Of a DNA stretch of 64,000 nt, positions 42,230 to 53,841 are shown piece after piece. The stretch covers positions 6,082,126 through 6,146,125 of the forward strand of contig OX030958.1 of assembly GCA_943735955.1 (NCBI GenBank), read 5' to 3'. The notes beneath the pieces are model-generated. The model saw only the letters and a program-made list of their open reading frames with translations. It was not told the DNA's origin and searched no databases. This DNA comes from Piscicola geometra (lineage: Eukaryota; Annelida; Clitellata; Hirudinida; Piscicolidae). Position 1 is the first letter of the stretch, and each line of letters starts with the position of its first letter. Both the position numbers and the translations under genes were made by a program.

Positions 42230-45200
42230 ATGAATATTTTTAGTCCAATTTGGATATCTTTAGGCTTCATGGCAGCAGTTATTTTGGTCTGTTTGGCAAT
42301 CTACTACTACCGAAGAAACTTAAAAAATGCGTCAAATCAAATGGCTAATGTGGCAGCTCAAGACAATATGGCCTTCAACCCACATCTCCAAGTCGTTTAC
42401 CAACCACCTTTCCATGGCCATCCTAATGCTCCACCACCTTCGACTGGCTTCCCAGGATATCCCACTTACACCCAACCAACCCAAAATCTTCCATTCTTTG
42501 ACCCACCCCCTGCTTACACCCCAGCGCCTGTTTACTCCACCCCCACAAGCGGAAAACCACCCACCTCGGATCCGCCCAAGTACAAGGCATTTCTCGACAC
42601 AAGCACCGTTTCAGAACGACCCAGCATGAGTGGTACTCCCTGGACCAGCAGCAACCATTTAATTCATCATGATGCCAGCTCTTCTGGAAGAAGGTGTGAA
42701 ATCTTTATTCAGATAACACTTTTTTTCTTCGTTTTAACTAAGAACTTATAGGTTTCATTTAACCATAACACAATTTCAACATAACTAAATTTTAATATAA
42801 CAGAATTTTGTATATAAAAGAATTTTGTATATAAAAGAATTTTGTATATAAAAGAATTTTGTATATAAAAGAATTTTGTATATAAAAGAATTTTGTATAT
42901 AAAAGAATTTTGTATATAAAAGAATTTTGTATATAAAAGAATTTTGTATATAAAAGAATTTTGTATATAAAAGAATTTTGTATATAAAAGAATTTTGTAT
43001 ATAAAAGAATTTTGTATATAAAAGAATTTTGTATATAAAAGAATTTTGTATATAAAAGAATTTTGTATATGAAAGAATTTTGTATATAAAAGAATTTTGT
43101 ATATAAAAGAATTTTGTATATAAAAGAATTTTGTATATAAAAGAATTTTGTATATAAAAGAATTTTGTATATAAAAGAATTTTGTATATAAAAGAATTTT
43201 GTATATAAAAGAATTTTGTATATAAAAGAATTTTGTATATAAAAGAATTTTGTATATAAAAGAATTTTGTATATAAAAGAATTTTGTATATAAAAGAATT
43301 TTGTATATAAAAGAATTTTGTATATAAAAGAATTTTGTAGTAGTAGTAGTAGTAGTAGTATTTATAGTGCCTTTGTCTCGACACTTCAAATCTTTTTCTT
43401 CATCTCCCCCTTTCTCTCCTCTCCCTCTGTCTCCAGATTGCTCCCACACTTCTCAGCACCACTTCTTCCATCCTCCGATCCTCTTCCTGGTAACCAAGGA
43501 CCCCTTCCATCGGGTCCTGTTTTCCACGCTCCCTTCTCCAAACCGTCAGCCATTCTTCTCTCCACTCTTCATACAACCCACACTCCAGCAAAACGTGCCT
43601 CTCATTCTCTTCCTTCCCACAAACACACTTCCTATCCTCCTTCTCATACTTCCAGCGCACAATTTCATTATTCCTTACCGTCAAGCTATCCCCCCTACAC
43701 ATCATCCTAACTTTCGCTCCATCTGAACCATCTACATATTTTTCCAACTTCCTGCTTTCTGACCTCTCCTCACGGTATCTTCTCAATCTTTCACTTTCCT
43801 GTATTTTATTTCCCCATTCCTCCCTTCCTTTTTGTTGGATTCTCTTCACCAGCTCCCTTTCCCCCATCCCTCCGACCTCTCTTTCTGAAACGCCCATCAT
43901 AAACACTCTTGCTCGTGCGCCTTTTCCTCCACGTACCATTCTGCTCATAACCTCCACATCCAATTTTTTTCCTAAGTTGGCTACACCTCTCCACCATTTA
44001 GATTTCTTACCTATCTCCTCTACACATGCTCTACCTACTCTTCCTACTATATCTTTCCCCTCTAATGTCCTAATCATAAAGTCTGTCATGACCTTAGCCT
44101 CTCTTTCCCAGAATGTACTCCAGGCTGTTTCACCATGTACTACGACATTTCTTACGCTAGTCTCTACCCCCCATATCCATCTCCCAAACTTAGTCTGCAA
44201 AACCTCTAACTTCTTTCTTTCCTTAGCTGATCAACCAACTGCTGCAACCCCATACATTATCTTTCCTACAACCAAGCTTTTCCATGCCTCCCTGCCCATG
44301 ATAAAACGACTTCCCGATCTTTTTGCTCCATATTTTACCATGCCGGTTAGGCTTCCAACGTTTCTCATCATTTCACCAAATTGATAAATCCCTCCTTTTT
44401 TTCCCCCTTTAAGCTTTAATCCTAAATACCTTACCTCATCACATTTTCTTATGGTCCTACCTCTAATTACCCATTCTTGACATCCTTCCATACTTGTATT
44501 ACCAACCAGTTCCACAACTTTAGATTTCTCTTCATTCAGTTTCATTCCATATTCCTCTAACACCTTCAGTACATCCTCTAACACTATTTTCATATTATCT
44601 TCGTTTTCCGCCGTCACTAGGATGTCGTCAGCATAAAGCATTCCTCCAAACCTCCACTCTTTCTTACTATCTTCCCTACCCATTTGATTGTGTACTTTCA
44701 TCACTACCCCGGCTCGATGGTTATCCAGAACCGCTGCCACATCCCTACTGTATAGATTGAAGAGGATTGGAGATAAAGGACAACCCTGTCTAACTCCACT
44801 TGTGCACGTAACCCATTCTGTCTCCAAGTCCCCCAACACAAATCTCACTTTGTTATTTTCATACACCTCCCTCAACACCCTTAAAACTCTTCCACCCATT
44901 CCCATTTTCTCTAACACTTCAAACAATTTACCTCTGTTCACCCTATCATATGCCTTTTCTAAGTCTAAGCCCGCTACCAATAGTCTTTCACCTCTTGCCT
45001 TTGCAATTTCAACAACCCGCCCTAACATATAGAGGTTATCATCCCCACGCCTCCCTCTTCTAAACCCTCCCTGTGTTTCATTAACTATACAATTACTTTC
45101 TGCCCATCTCTCCACTCGTTCTCCCAAAATAATCATCATTAGCTTATATAAAAGGCTGCTAATTGCTACCGGTCGATAATTCTTAATTTTCCGTCTCTTC

Positions 45201-48200
45201 CCTCCTTTATGAATTAGGACGACCCGACTATACCTCCAACTTTTTGGTACCTCACCTCCTTCTAATATTTTATTAAACCAATTTCTCACCTCTTCTCTTC
45301 CTCTACATTTCAACGACTTCAACAACTCCCCAGTTACCCCCTCTTCATCCGCTGCTTTTCCTAGTTTAAGTTTTTTCAGTGCCCGTTCAAATTCATTCTT
45401 ACTGATGCTTCCTTCATCCTCCATTTGGATACTTTCTTTTTCGATGTTCATCGTGGCTTCTCCCTCCGTATTTAGAAACTTTCCCCATGTGTTGAGTATG
45501 CATTCTCCCATCTCCTCTTTTCCTTTCCAAACACCACTCTCTTCATCCACCAGATCCTCAACCTCCATTAATTTTTTCCCTTTCCCCATAAACTTATTCA
45601 ACTCTCTGAACATATTTCTCTTTTTTTCATTCCCTCTTCCCATGCATTCCATTCTTCTTCTATTCCACTCTGCTATTTTCTTCGAAACCATTTCACTCGC
45701 TATCTGTTTTCGAAAGAGGTATTGTTCCCAAGCTTCTTTCGTCTTTGCTGCTCCTCTTCCAAGTTGCTTTTCTCTTCGCCTATGCTCCCTACTCCATTCT
45801 TTCCTTCTCTTCACGGCTTCTTCCACCTCCACATCCCACCAATCTATGTGATGGTGTCTTGGTTTCTCCACTTCGAATCTTCTTGCTACTCTTCTAATCA
45901 ACTCTTCTATATTCTCCCCTTTGTTTTTATTTATTTCTGTTTCAACCTCTTCACCCCAGAGTTCTAAACTCTCCTCCTTAATGATCTTTTTCTTCTTTCT
46001 TTTTCTTTGATCTTTATTCTTGTGCCACTTCATCTTTACCGCCACCATACAATGATCACTTTCCACTACATCCCCAAGCTCACCAACCCACCCTTCTACC
46101 ACTTCTTCCTTTCCTTTATCGTTTGTTAGTACCAAGTCTAACCCAAACTCTTTCTTGCCACATTTCCAAGTGGGAATGTTCATCCCTGGCCACTCACAAT
46201 TCAAGATGCTCAGCTCTTCTTCTTCGACCATTTTCTTAACCATCAAACCGTTTGTGTTATCAACCCCATCCAATTCCATAAGATGTCCATTGAAATCCCC
46301 TCCTACCACCAGTCTATCTCCTGTCTTTTTTGCTTCCCTTGCCAACATAGCTATGCACGAAATTCTTCTTTTATTTGCAGCCTTATCCACCCCCTCGCAT
46401 CTTTGATACACCACACACACCACCAGACCTGTTTCTCCGTTCATCCTCAACACCAGCAAATCTTCTTCTTGGTATTTGTTCACTACCTCTGCTTTCAATT
46501 CCTTCTTCACTAAAAACCCCACACCACCACATTTCCCTTCTTCCATTTTCCTCCCCACACCAAACCATTCTAAAAAGCCTTGTCCATCCACCATCTGATC
46601 CTCGTTTAGGTTTGTCTCGCATAGTCCACAGATATCTATATCATTATTTCTTATGAATTCAACTGCTTCTCGTTGTTTCCCTATATTTCTCAGTTTCCTT
46701 GCATTCTTGAAGACCACTTTGATTTCTCCTCTCCCTTCTCTACCTCCCCTTATGGAACTTAATTCTTTTCTTCCACCTCCACTTCGTCTCCCTTTTTTCC
46801 ATAGTTGTCCTCTTCTACATTCTTTCTTCGGCCCACATTCTTCAACTCTATTGCTCTTTTTTCTATCAACGCTCTCTTCAGTTGTTCTATCTTCTTCTGT
46901 CTTTTCTCCCATTGTTTTCTTCTTTCCTCCTCTCTCCCTTCCAAAGGGAGATCCATCTCTAAAAAAACTCTTTTGTATCTCTCATCCTTCTTTAGCAGCA
47001 TCTTCCTTCCCATTACCCTCCATTTATCTGCCTCTGACCTGAACTCAACTATCACAGGCCTGCACCTACCTTCCATGCCCTCTTTCTCTCTCATTCTCTC
47101 CACCAACACTGGCTCTATTGCCTCCTGAGTAATGACTCTGATTATCTCTTTCACCTTGACATCATCCCCTTCTCCTTCTTTCTTCAACCCGAACATAATT
47201 ATTCTCTTCTTCCTTGTCTCCTCCTTCTGACTTTTCACTACCTCCGTCTTCACCTCTTTCATCAGGTTGCTTCTCAGCTCCTCTTCTACTTGCGATCTTT
47301 GTCTCTCATTATCTTTTTTCACTTCTTCCCTCAAATTTTTTTTCAACACATCTGCATACTTTATTTTTAAAGAATTTTGTATATAAAAGAATTTTGTATA
47401 TAAAAGAATTTTGTATATAAAAGAATTTTGTATATAAAAGAATTTTGTATATAAAAGAATTTTGTATATAAAAGAATTTTGTATATAAAAGAATTTTGTA
47501 TATAAAAGAATTTTGTATATAAAAGAATTTTGTATATAAAAGAATTTTGTATATAAAAGAATTTTGTATATAAAAGAATTTTGTATATAAAAGAATTTTG
47601 TATATAAAAGAATTTTTTATATAAAAGAATTTTTTATATAAAAGAATTTTGTATATAAAAGAATTTTGTATATAAAAGAATTTTGTATATAAAAGAATTT
47701 TGTATATAAAAGAATTTTGTATATAAAAGAATTTTGTATATAAAAGAGTTTTGTATATAAAAGAATTTTGTATATAAAAGAATTTTGTATATAAAAGAAT
47801 TTTGTATATAAAAGAATTTTGTATATAAAAGAATTTTGTATATAAAAGAATTTTGTATATAAAAGAATTTTGTATATAAAAGAATTTTGTATATAAAAGA
47901 ATTTTGTATATAAAAGAATTTTGTATATAAAAGAATTTTGTATATAAAAGAATTTTGTATATAAAAGAATTTTGTATATAAAAGAATTTTGTATATAAAA
48001 GAATTTTGTATATAAAAGAATTTTGTATATAAAAGAATTTTGTATATAAAAGAATTTTGTATATAAAAGAATTTTGTATATAAAAGAATTTTGTATATAA
48101 AAGAATTTTTTAAATAAAAGAATTTTTTTAATAATATTTTTTTTAAATAACATTATTTTTTATATTAATGATTTTTTATATAACATAATTTTAATTAATT

Positions 48201-48779
48201 AGTTTTATCTAATGAAACATCGCCAGGATAACTTCATGGGACAGTGCCAGAGGAGACAGTCTCGAATCTCGACCAAGTCCTTACACTTCATCCGACTATC
48301 AGACCGAACTGACTCTTAGTCCGTTGGATGAACGGATCGAATCTGACTCTGATGGCGGTGAAGAAATCACAAGCACTTCAGGGCAGTGGCTCGATGGTTT
48401 GAAGAAAGGAGGAAATGCTAAGAATACTGAAAGCAATGGCAGAGCTGCCAGTGCTTCTAGGAAACATCAAAGCGAGATAAGGCAGTCCAAAAAGATTTAT
48501 CCCAAAAACAAAACGAAGAGGCTAAACGAGCATGAAACTAGAAGAAAAGAGGACCAAATACTTTCAAGCCGATCAAACCAAAATCGAAAAAGTAACAAAA
48601 ACTCCACAAGAAATAATTCTAAAGCACATAAAAATGATCAAAGTTCTCTCTCGAAAAACAACATGGAATCGTTCGATTCTGGAATTGGAAAAACATCGAA
48701 TGGCTACAAGAACTCTTCCAGAACAGCAACGATCGCTGGAAAAGAAAATCTTGCGTTTGATCGGCACACTGATTTATAA
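42230..48779 (+). CDS. Single-pass membrane protein with two PPxY motifs
   Basis: Two exons, 42230-42693 and 48227-48779, joined in phase through an AG|GTGTGA donor and CGCCAG acceptor into 338 codons. No known family recognised. Residues 7-27 (WISLGFMAAVILVCLAIYYY) form a membrane helix followed by RRNLK, so by the positive-inside rule the short N-terminus is outside and the rest cytosolic. Residues 50-120 are Pro/Tyr-rich and contain PPAY (93-96) and PPKY (115-118), both matching PPxY, which binds WW domains of NEDD4-type ubiquitin ligases or YAP-like adaptors. The second exon is Ser/Lys/Asn-rich and probably disordered. A role as a membrane WW-adaptor is inference. The only intron is 5.5 kb and contains a LINE inside a 17-bp satellite. 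The ATG at 42230 was chosen because the frame upstream has no other ATG. Confidence 0.78.
42800..43337 (+). repeat. 17-bp satellite (AAAGAATTTTGTATATA)n, left arm
   Basis: About 31 almost identical units with a single variant (ATATGAAAG near 43069). The same unit resumes at 47371 beyond the LINE. In translation three units give a 17-residue repeat; that frame is spurious. Confidence 0.97.
43400..46912 (-). pseudogene. LINE ORF2: endonuclease-reverse transcriptase, one in-frame stop
   Basis: Two collinear open stretches in the same frame, 44231-46912 and 43400-44230, are separated only by a TGA at 44231-44233. Endonuclease motifs: IDICGLCETNL, VVGGDFNGHL, SDHCMVAV near the N-terminus. Reverse transcriptase motifs: KNYRPVAISSLLYKL, QGGFRRGRR, AGLDLEKAYDRVNR, SGVRQGCPLSPILF and the catalytic MLYADDILV. 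The C-terminus carries CVCGKEENERHVLLEC, a CCHC-type knuckle. Total about 1170 codons. The N-terminus overlaps the end of ORF1 by ~150 bp in another frame. With a single nonsense change and otherwise long open frames the copy is young. Confidence 0.9.
46759..47349 (-). pseudogene. LINE ORF1 fragment (RNA-binding-like protein), 5'-truncated
   Basis: About 196 codons. A charged coiled-coil start (KKDNERQRSQVEEELR) is followed by RIIMFGLKKEGEGD and a segment ending RRPVIVEF-like (RCRPVIVEFRSEADKWRVM), resembling the RRM-type core of LINE ORF1 proteins. It has no ATG at its 5' end and runs open into the satellite. Confidence 0.7.
47371..48125 (+). repeat. 17-bp satellite (AAAGAATTTTGTATATA)n, right arm
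   Basis: About 44 units with G-to-T variants near 47616 and 47633 and a degenerate 3' end. It ends about 100 bp before the acceptor of the PPxY gene's second exon. Confidence 0.97.
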
Positions 48780-49375
48780 ATGGTACAAGTTAGTCGACAA
48801 CGAGTTAGTCTCACATGGTCAGAGTGTGTGATAGCCCTTTTGAAACCGTGCCTTCCTTAGTTGTAGAACGATTTTTAGAATCATAAAAAAAATTTAAATT
48901 TAAAAATTGATTTTTAAATTTTATTAGAAACAAATATTTGTATACTTTCAGATTATTCCAATGTGAATATTTTGAAATTCCATTTAGGATATGCCGTCCT
49001 TTTTTTAAATTCATTGTTTTTGGATGATTTCCATATCGATTTTATTTCTTTAAACTCATGCCATGAATTTTTAAAATGAATTATTTTAAATTTATTTTTG
49101 ACAAATAAATTCCAGTGACTTAAATTTGTTATTTAAATTTCGTTTAGCGTCCGTCATGGCGGCATGACGCTCGGTTGTTACCATTTTGAATTTTCGTGTT
49201 GCTGGACGACTTGATAGGTTTTTATGAGTTGAACATTTTTTATATATTTTTTTTATATAAACTCTCTTTTTTTCATATTTGCCATTTTATTATGTATTCT
49301 AGGGATTTTTCAATAGAACTCTCTTCTTTCACTAAACTTCCTAAAAGTAATAATAATAATAAGAAGTGGCGTATA
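48780..49375. other. AT-rich 3' flank of the PPxY gene
   Basis: Nothing coding is recognised. ACAAATAAATTCC near 49102 could hold a poly(A) signal. (TAA)n lies at about 49349-49362. Confidence 0.4.
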
Positions 49376-49488
49376 ACCCGAACAGGCTTCCAGGCCGCTT
49401 AGGCTTTGTGTTACTAGGGCATTGGTTGCATTTGAACCTAGGACCTTTCATTATTGGTCAAGCCGAGAGTCGTTGCCGACTCAGCTAA
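49376..49488 (-). mobile_element. tRNA-derived SINE
   Basis: On the minus strand TTAGCTGAGTCGG (49476-49488) fits the pol III A-box of tRNA genes, and GGTTCAAATGC (49428-49438) fits the B-box at ordinary tRNA-like spacing (~40 bp). The downstream body CAACCAATGCCCTAGTAACAC is shared with the fragment at 8065-8168, confirming a dispersed family. Confidence 0.75.
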
Positions 49489-50000
49489 AATAATGTAAGA
49501 AATAGGACTATTAATTTACAGATCTTAGATCATAAATTTATTATTAATTCTATAAAAAATGAAAAAACTTAACCTTTCTAACTCTTATCCAAACCTAGTT
49601 GAAACTACTAATACACAATTGAATTTTAAATTAAACCCTATTATTAATATTAAATCTACTAAATTAACTAATAAAGCCAAGAGTCGTTATACACTCGGCT
49701 ACCCATTGAACAAAATTAATGGCTGGTTTAAGGAATATTTGATAAAAGACAAACTAGATAGCAGTTTTATAAATCTATTTATTGGAATTTTCAAAAATCG
49801 AATAAATGACAATGGAATATAGCAAATATTTCAGAATATAAAATAAAATTTGCATTTAGAATGGTTTTTATATTAAAACCAATACGTCACAAATTACGAT
49901 TCCATTGCAAACTACTATTAAATGATTAAATGATCAAATTAAATAATTAAGTAACAAAATTAATGATTTAAATAAGCATCCAATTGGGCTTTGGAGAGAC

Positions 50001-52102
50001 CTATTTAGGGGCAACAGAGTCGATCCACTCATTAAAGTAGGTGATTCTCGAATAGACCGACGGAAGGGAGGGGTTAAGAGGTTGACCATACCACGAGCTG
50101 ATCCCGACCAATTCCCATTGGTTGGGGGCGAATTCACATGCTAACGGACCACCGACGTCGTCCTGTTGGGGGTTTTTGATTGATGTTGGTCAGTTGTTAC
50201 TCATCCACAACAACTAAAACCACACTAACACCGCCACAAACCACACCTACATCGAAAGCTCCAACTTTGAAGTCAGGGACGTCATGCACACACACGTGGC
50301 TATCTTTAATTCTAGATCTCCAGGCTTTCATGCAGTCTTGGTTCGAGATGACTGGAATTTTCGCCTCCAAGAGTAGCTTTGGTTTAGCTGAGTTGGTTTT
50401 TTTAATGCTTTGGCTTGCAAATATTTGTATTTCATTCATGAAAATACCTATTTATTATAATTATTATTATTATCAAATATTTTCATTATTATAATTATTC
50501 TTATTATCAAATATGTTTATTATTATAGTTATTATTATCACATTTTTGTATTATTATCATTATTATTATTATCAAATATTTTTATTATTATAATTATTAT
50601 TATTATGATAAATATTTTTATTATTATCCTTCTTATTATAGTTATAATTATTATAATAATAATTATTGTTATCAATCATTTGTATTTGATTTATGAAAGT
50701 ACCTAAAGAAGGCCCATAAGCCTGAGATGTACCAGGTTTAGCTTAAAAATTCATTAGACCACATTTTTCATTTAACTCCCATTCTTCCATTTCCTCCCCT
50801 TTATTTCTCCATACTTCTGTCTCTCCCCATTGCCTCCACTTACGTCCGCTATTTCCCCATCCAGAGATGAAGCATTTCTTGCCAACTTCATCAGTCCTAT
50901 TGGTTCTCTTGAGGTACTTAATATTCTTTCTCTCCCAGATGGGTTCGTCCCAGAAGATTACTGCCATGTCATTCAGGTAACCACTACCAGAGTATTGAGG
51001 GTGCTGTGGGATGGGAGTAGAGACAAACCTTTACATTTGTTGGTGTATAAAAGTGCCATATTTTAAAATCAATTTGGAAAAAAAAGAAAATAATGTTTTT
51101 ATGAAGGATATTTTGAGTTGATTTTTATTACATAGATATTATAAATTCGCATTAATCCGCACTAACTCGAAGGGTCCTTTTGATGGTTCTTTTAACGCAG
51201 TTTCCTTGGTAACAGTCATTCGTCCGTTCGTTGGTCCCAGCGACGATGTTAAAATGGGTTCTGTTTTGGTGAAATGTTTTTCAAAATGGAAGAAAGGAGG
51301 GTTCGATGATTGATGGGTCGAGAGGGAAAGTGAATGGGTAAGCAAGTTTGAGAGGCTGTTGTAATGGAAGCGAATGGGTGGATGTGTCATGATTTTTTAG
51401 CTGAAATTGACAACAATGGTGTGGCAACACACATCACCACCAACAAAAAGTAAACCAACAACAAAGATAAAAAAACTCACGGTTTTGAATTGATGCATCG
51501 GTTGGATGTAAGTGCCCATGTGGGACCCATGAGAACGGCACTACAATAATGCTGTGAAAAAAGGGATGTGGTTAGTGTTGTGGTTGTGGTTGCAAGAAAA
51601 CTGTAAAGGAAGGATGTGGAAGAAGGGTTGTGGTTGAAGGCAGTTTTGATCAAACGAAGGCCAAAAAATGTGAATTTCATCCCCCTTCTTTCTTTCCCTA
51701 CTTACCACTTCTTCATATCCACCTCACTCCCCTCCCCTTTTTCCCTAATCCCCACTTACAATCTCTCCTACGAAGAAGCCCAGTTGCCAAGGATGGGATC
51801 CATTTTTCGCCACGTTTCCGTTGATGATGTTTTGAGTTGGGAGGGCCGAAGCTGGAAAAGAATGATGAGTCAAAGAAGAAGAATTAAAGATAAATAAATA
51901 GGGGAAAAATTAAGAAAGGATGAAGAAAGGAAAAAGAGGTGGAAGAGTGGGAAGGGTAAAAAAGAAAAAAAAGAAAAGGAAGATTGGGAAGAAATTAAGG
52001 GGTGGTGAAAAGATTTGGGTTGATGGCTGAGAAATGTTTTTGATGTTCAACAACAAGCAACTCACCCAGAGACAACAGGCACAGAGCAATAAAGATTTTC
52101 AT
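50001..52102 (-). CDS. Secreted S1-family serine protease homolog, catalytically dead
   Basis: Seven exons read on the minus strand: 52066-52102, 51760-51851, 51481-51551, 51167-51260, 50844-51003, 50251-50387, 50001-50162, GT-AG and in phase, 250 residues, normal for a chymotrypsin fold without extra domains. Signal peptide MKIFIALCLLSLASA, then IINGNVAKNGSHPWQLGFFV equals the IVGG-WQ start. The TAAHC box reads LTSNRC, so catalytic His is Arg. LNDMAVIFW keeps Asp102. ISGWGNSG is the SGWG motif. The GDSGGP box reads DDDVGGPLAC, so catalytic Ser is Val and oxyanion Gly193 is Asp. Cys191 and its partner Cys220 are both missing (GAFDDDV; YGQPLNPSLPSVY). The protein should be inactive: a binding protein, regulator or venom/mucus-type component are possibilities. 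All exons and splice sites are intact, so this is not an ordinary pseudogene. Confidence 0.88.
50450..50695. repeat. AT-rich ~30-bp tandem repeat in protease-homolog intron
   Basis: Units of TTATTATAATTATTATTATCAAATATTTT with drift, between coding exons 5 and 6 of the serine protease homolog. Confidence 0.8.
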
Positions 52103-52136
52103 CTTGATTCGAGCGATGTTTTGAGGTTTTGCTTGG

Positions 52137-52146
52137 CGTATTTAAA
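52137..52146 (-). promoter_or_regulatory. Candidate TATA box of the protease homolog
   Basis: CTTTAAATAC on the minus strand, about 35-45 bp upstream of the signal-peptide ATG at 52102. That implies a very short 5' leader. Confidence 0.45.
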
Positions 52147-52149
52147 GGA

Positions 52150-53267
52150 ATTCTTATCGTTCAGGTCTGATAGCATTGACAATTAGCGGTCTTGAAAAAG
52201 GGTTTTCGGAAATATTAAGGTTTGGGGTCGTTGAAGATTAAAAAAATGTATCTTATCGTTTTTTGAATTGTATTGCGAGTAACGGTGGTGATAAGACTGT
52301 GATTACTGAGAATTTGAAATGAGGCTTTCCGAAATATAAAGGTTAGGGGTCGTTGAAGATTACTCTTAGTGGATTCGTTTTTGAGTTATTTAAATTATAT
52401 TTATCTTCAAAAAGTTCCATAAATTAGAGTGACAGCGTGTAACGTGGGTTTATGATATCAAACAAAAACTGAAACACTCTGAAGGAGTAATGAAGTTTTA
52501 AAACTTTAAAATAACCTCAATACACATGCAATTAATTTTTTTCATTGAAAACATCACCTATAATTAAAACTTTAAGCTTTAAAGTCAACAAGAGATGCCC
52601 ATTGAAAGCATCTTCAAAATGTTTACAATATTTTCTAATCATTAGTTGGAGCATCATTTGTACTCGCTAGTTACTAGCAAAGCTGATTCAAGACTAGAAA
52701 GATTTTAAAAGAAACATTAATATATTTAAAGAGAAAGATAAGAAAGATTTTTTTTATGAGAAAGATAAAAAAAAAGAATGTTTTATATTATCTTAGAAAT
52801 ATGCAGTAAATTTAGTAAAAAAATAATTGCGTCGCATTTGAAAGATGTATTTAGTGTTTCCGTGAAACTTTTATGAAATATGTAAATTAGGCAGTAATTT
52901 TCTAGTTTTTAAAATCATTTAGGTTTTAGTTTCTAATTAGTTTTGCTTTCTTTTTCACTTTCTATATATCTTTCTTTCATTTTCCGTTTCAGCTTTTATC
53001 AAGTTTTTATTCAATTATTTCAGTTTCTATTTCTATCAGCTCCAGTTTTTTTAAACACAAGGCAACAACTTTCAGATATTTTAACTATATACTTATTATA
53101 AAAAAAGAAATTTTTGCGCACAACATTGAACTTGCACTTATGTGCATGAAGATATTTGCTTGCAAAATCACGTTTTTCACATTTGGGTAATTATTTATAA
53201 AATGGCTTCACTATAATATAATTTTTTTTCTTATATTTGGGTTTGTTGAGGTTGGGATGGGTGTTAG
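52150..53267. other. AT-rich spacer, nothing coding seen
   Basis: Two imperfect copies of AAATATTAAGGTTTGGGGTCGTTGAAGATT (52211 and 52333) form a short direct repeat ~120 bp apart. No gene is recognised. Confidence 0.4.
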
Positions 53268-53519
53268 CATGGGCGGCGATCCTGGGGGCTCCTGGGTCTT
53301 AATGTGAACCACCCCCCCTCCCCACTTTTTCAATATTTAAAAAAAATCTTGTTTTGATACAAGCATAATCGTCAACCATGGCATAAAACAGAATGTTTAT
53401 ATAGTAATACATTTTGAGTATGTCTAGTTGTAGTAATAGCTGTCTGAAACCAAACTATTCTTTGCTTACTTAAATATTCTTATCAAAAAAGAAGTTTAAA
53501 ATGTTTTTTTAAGTGGAGG
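53268..53519 (+). mobile_element. hAT-like MITE family A, 3'-truncated copy
   Basis: Starts CATGGGCGGCGATCCTGGGG and follows the 55154 copy through TTGATACAAGCATAATCGTC, CATGGCATAAAACAGAATG and TTTTTAAGTGGAGGG, then stops. The 3' inverted terminus is absent. Confidence 0.7.
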
Positions 53520-53841
53520 GAAGAGAAGTTAAAATATCATCATAATGACAGCATGTTGATACAAATTAAATTTACCGGATTCCTAAAATAGATCCGTAAC
53601 AAATATATATCTATAAGTAATATCGTATATAATATAGACTCTATATTATGGTATAGAGCTACACTGTAACCTGCCTACAGTGTTTACAGGCTATAGCATA
53701 CACCTGTTATTTATATATTCAGAAATGGGAAATCACAAGAAAATCAATCATGAAAATTTCCGTAACTATTTATTTACAAAATTAATCAGTTCAATTAACA
53801 AGGCTATATATTATTTGAAATATTCAATTTTATAAACGACA

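Larger units (their letters stand above)
43338..47370 (-). mobile_element. 5'-truncated non-LTR retrotransposon (LINE) inserted in the 17-bp satellite
   Basis: Minus-strand element of about 4.0 kb with an ORF1 remnant, an overlapping ORF2 (APE endonuclease, reverse transcriptase, C-terminal CCHC) and a 3' end in (CTA)n (plus strand (TAG)n at 43338-43361). A microsatellite-like 3' tail without poly(A) is known in several LINE clades. Flanks on both sides are the same satellite, so insertion occurred within the array. The 5' end lacks a UTR and an ATG for ORF1, as expected for incomplete target-primed reverse transcription. The clade is not assigned. Confidence 0.9.

Noticed and set aside
42709..43449. 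246-codon minus-strand frame with a 17-residue repeat
   Set aside because: Translation of the 17-bp satellite; stop-free only because three units make 51 bp.
51139..51390. 83-codon minus-strand frame reading EPILTSSLGPTNGRMTV across the protease-homolog exon
   Set aside because: The phase from the preceding exon requires the other frame, which reads HFNIVAGTNERTND and continues into the HPQYSG exon as expected for the chymotrypsin fold.
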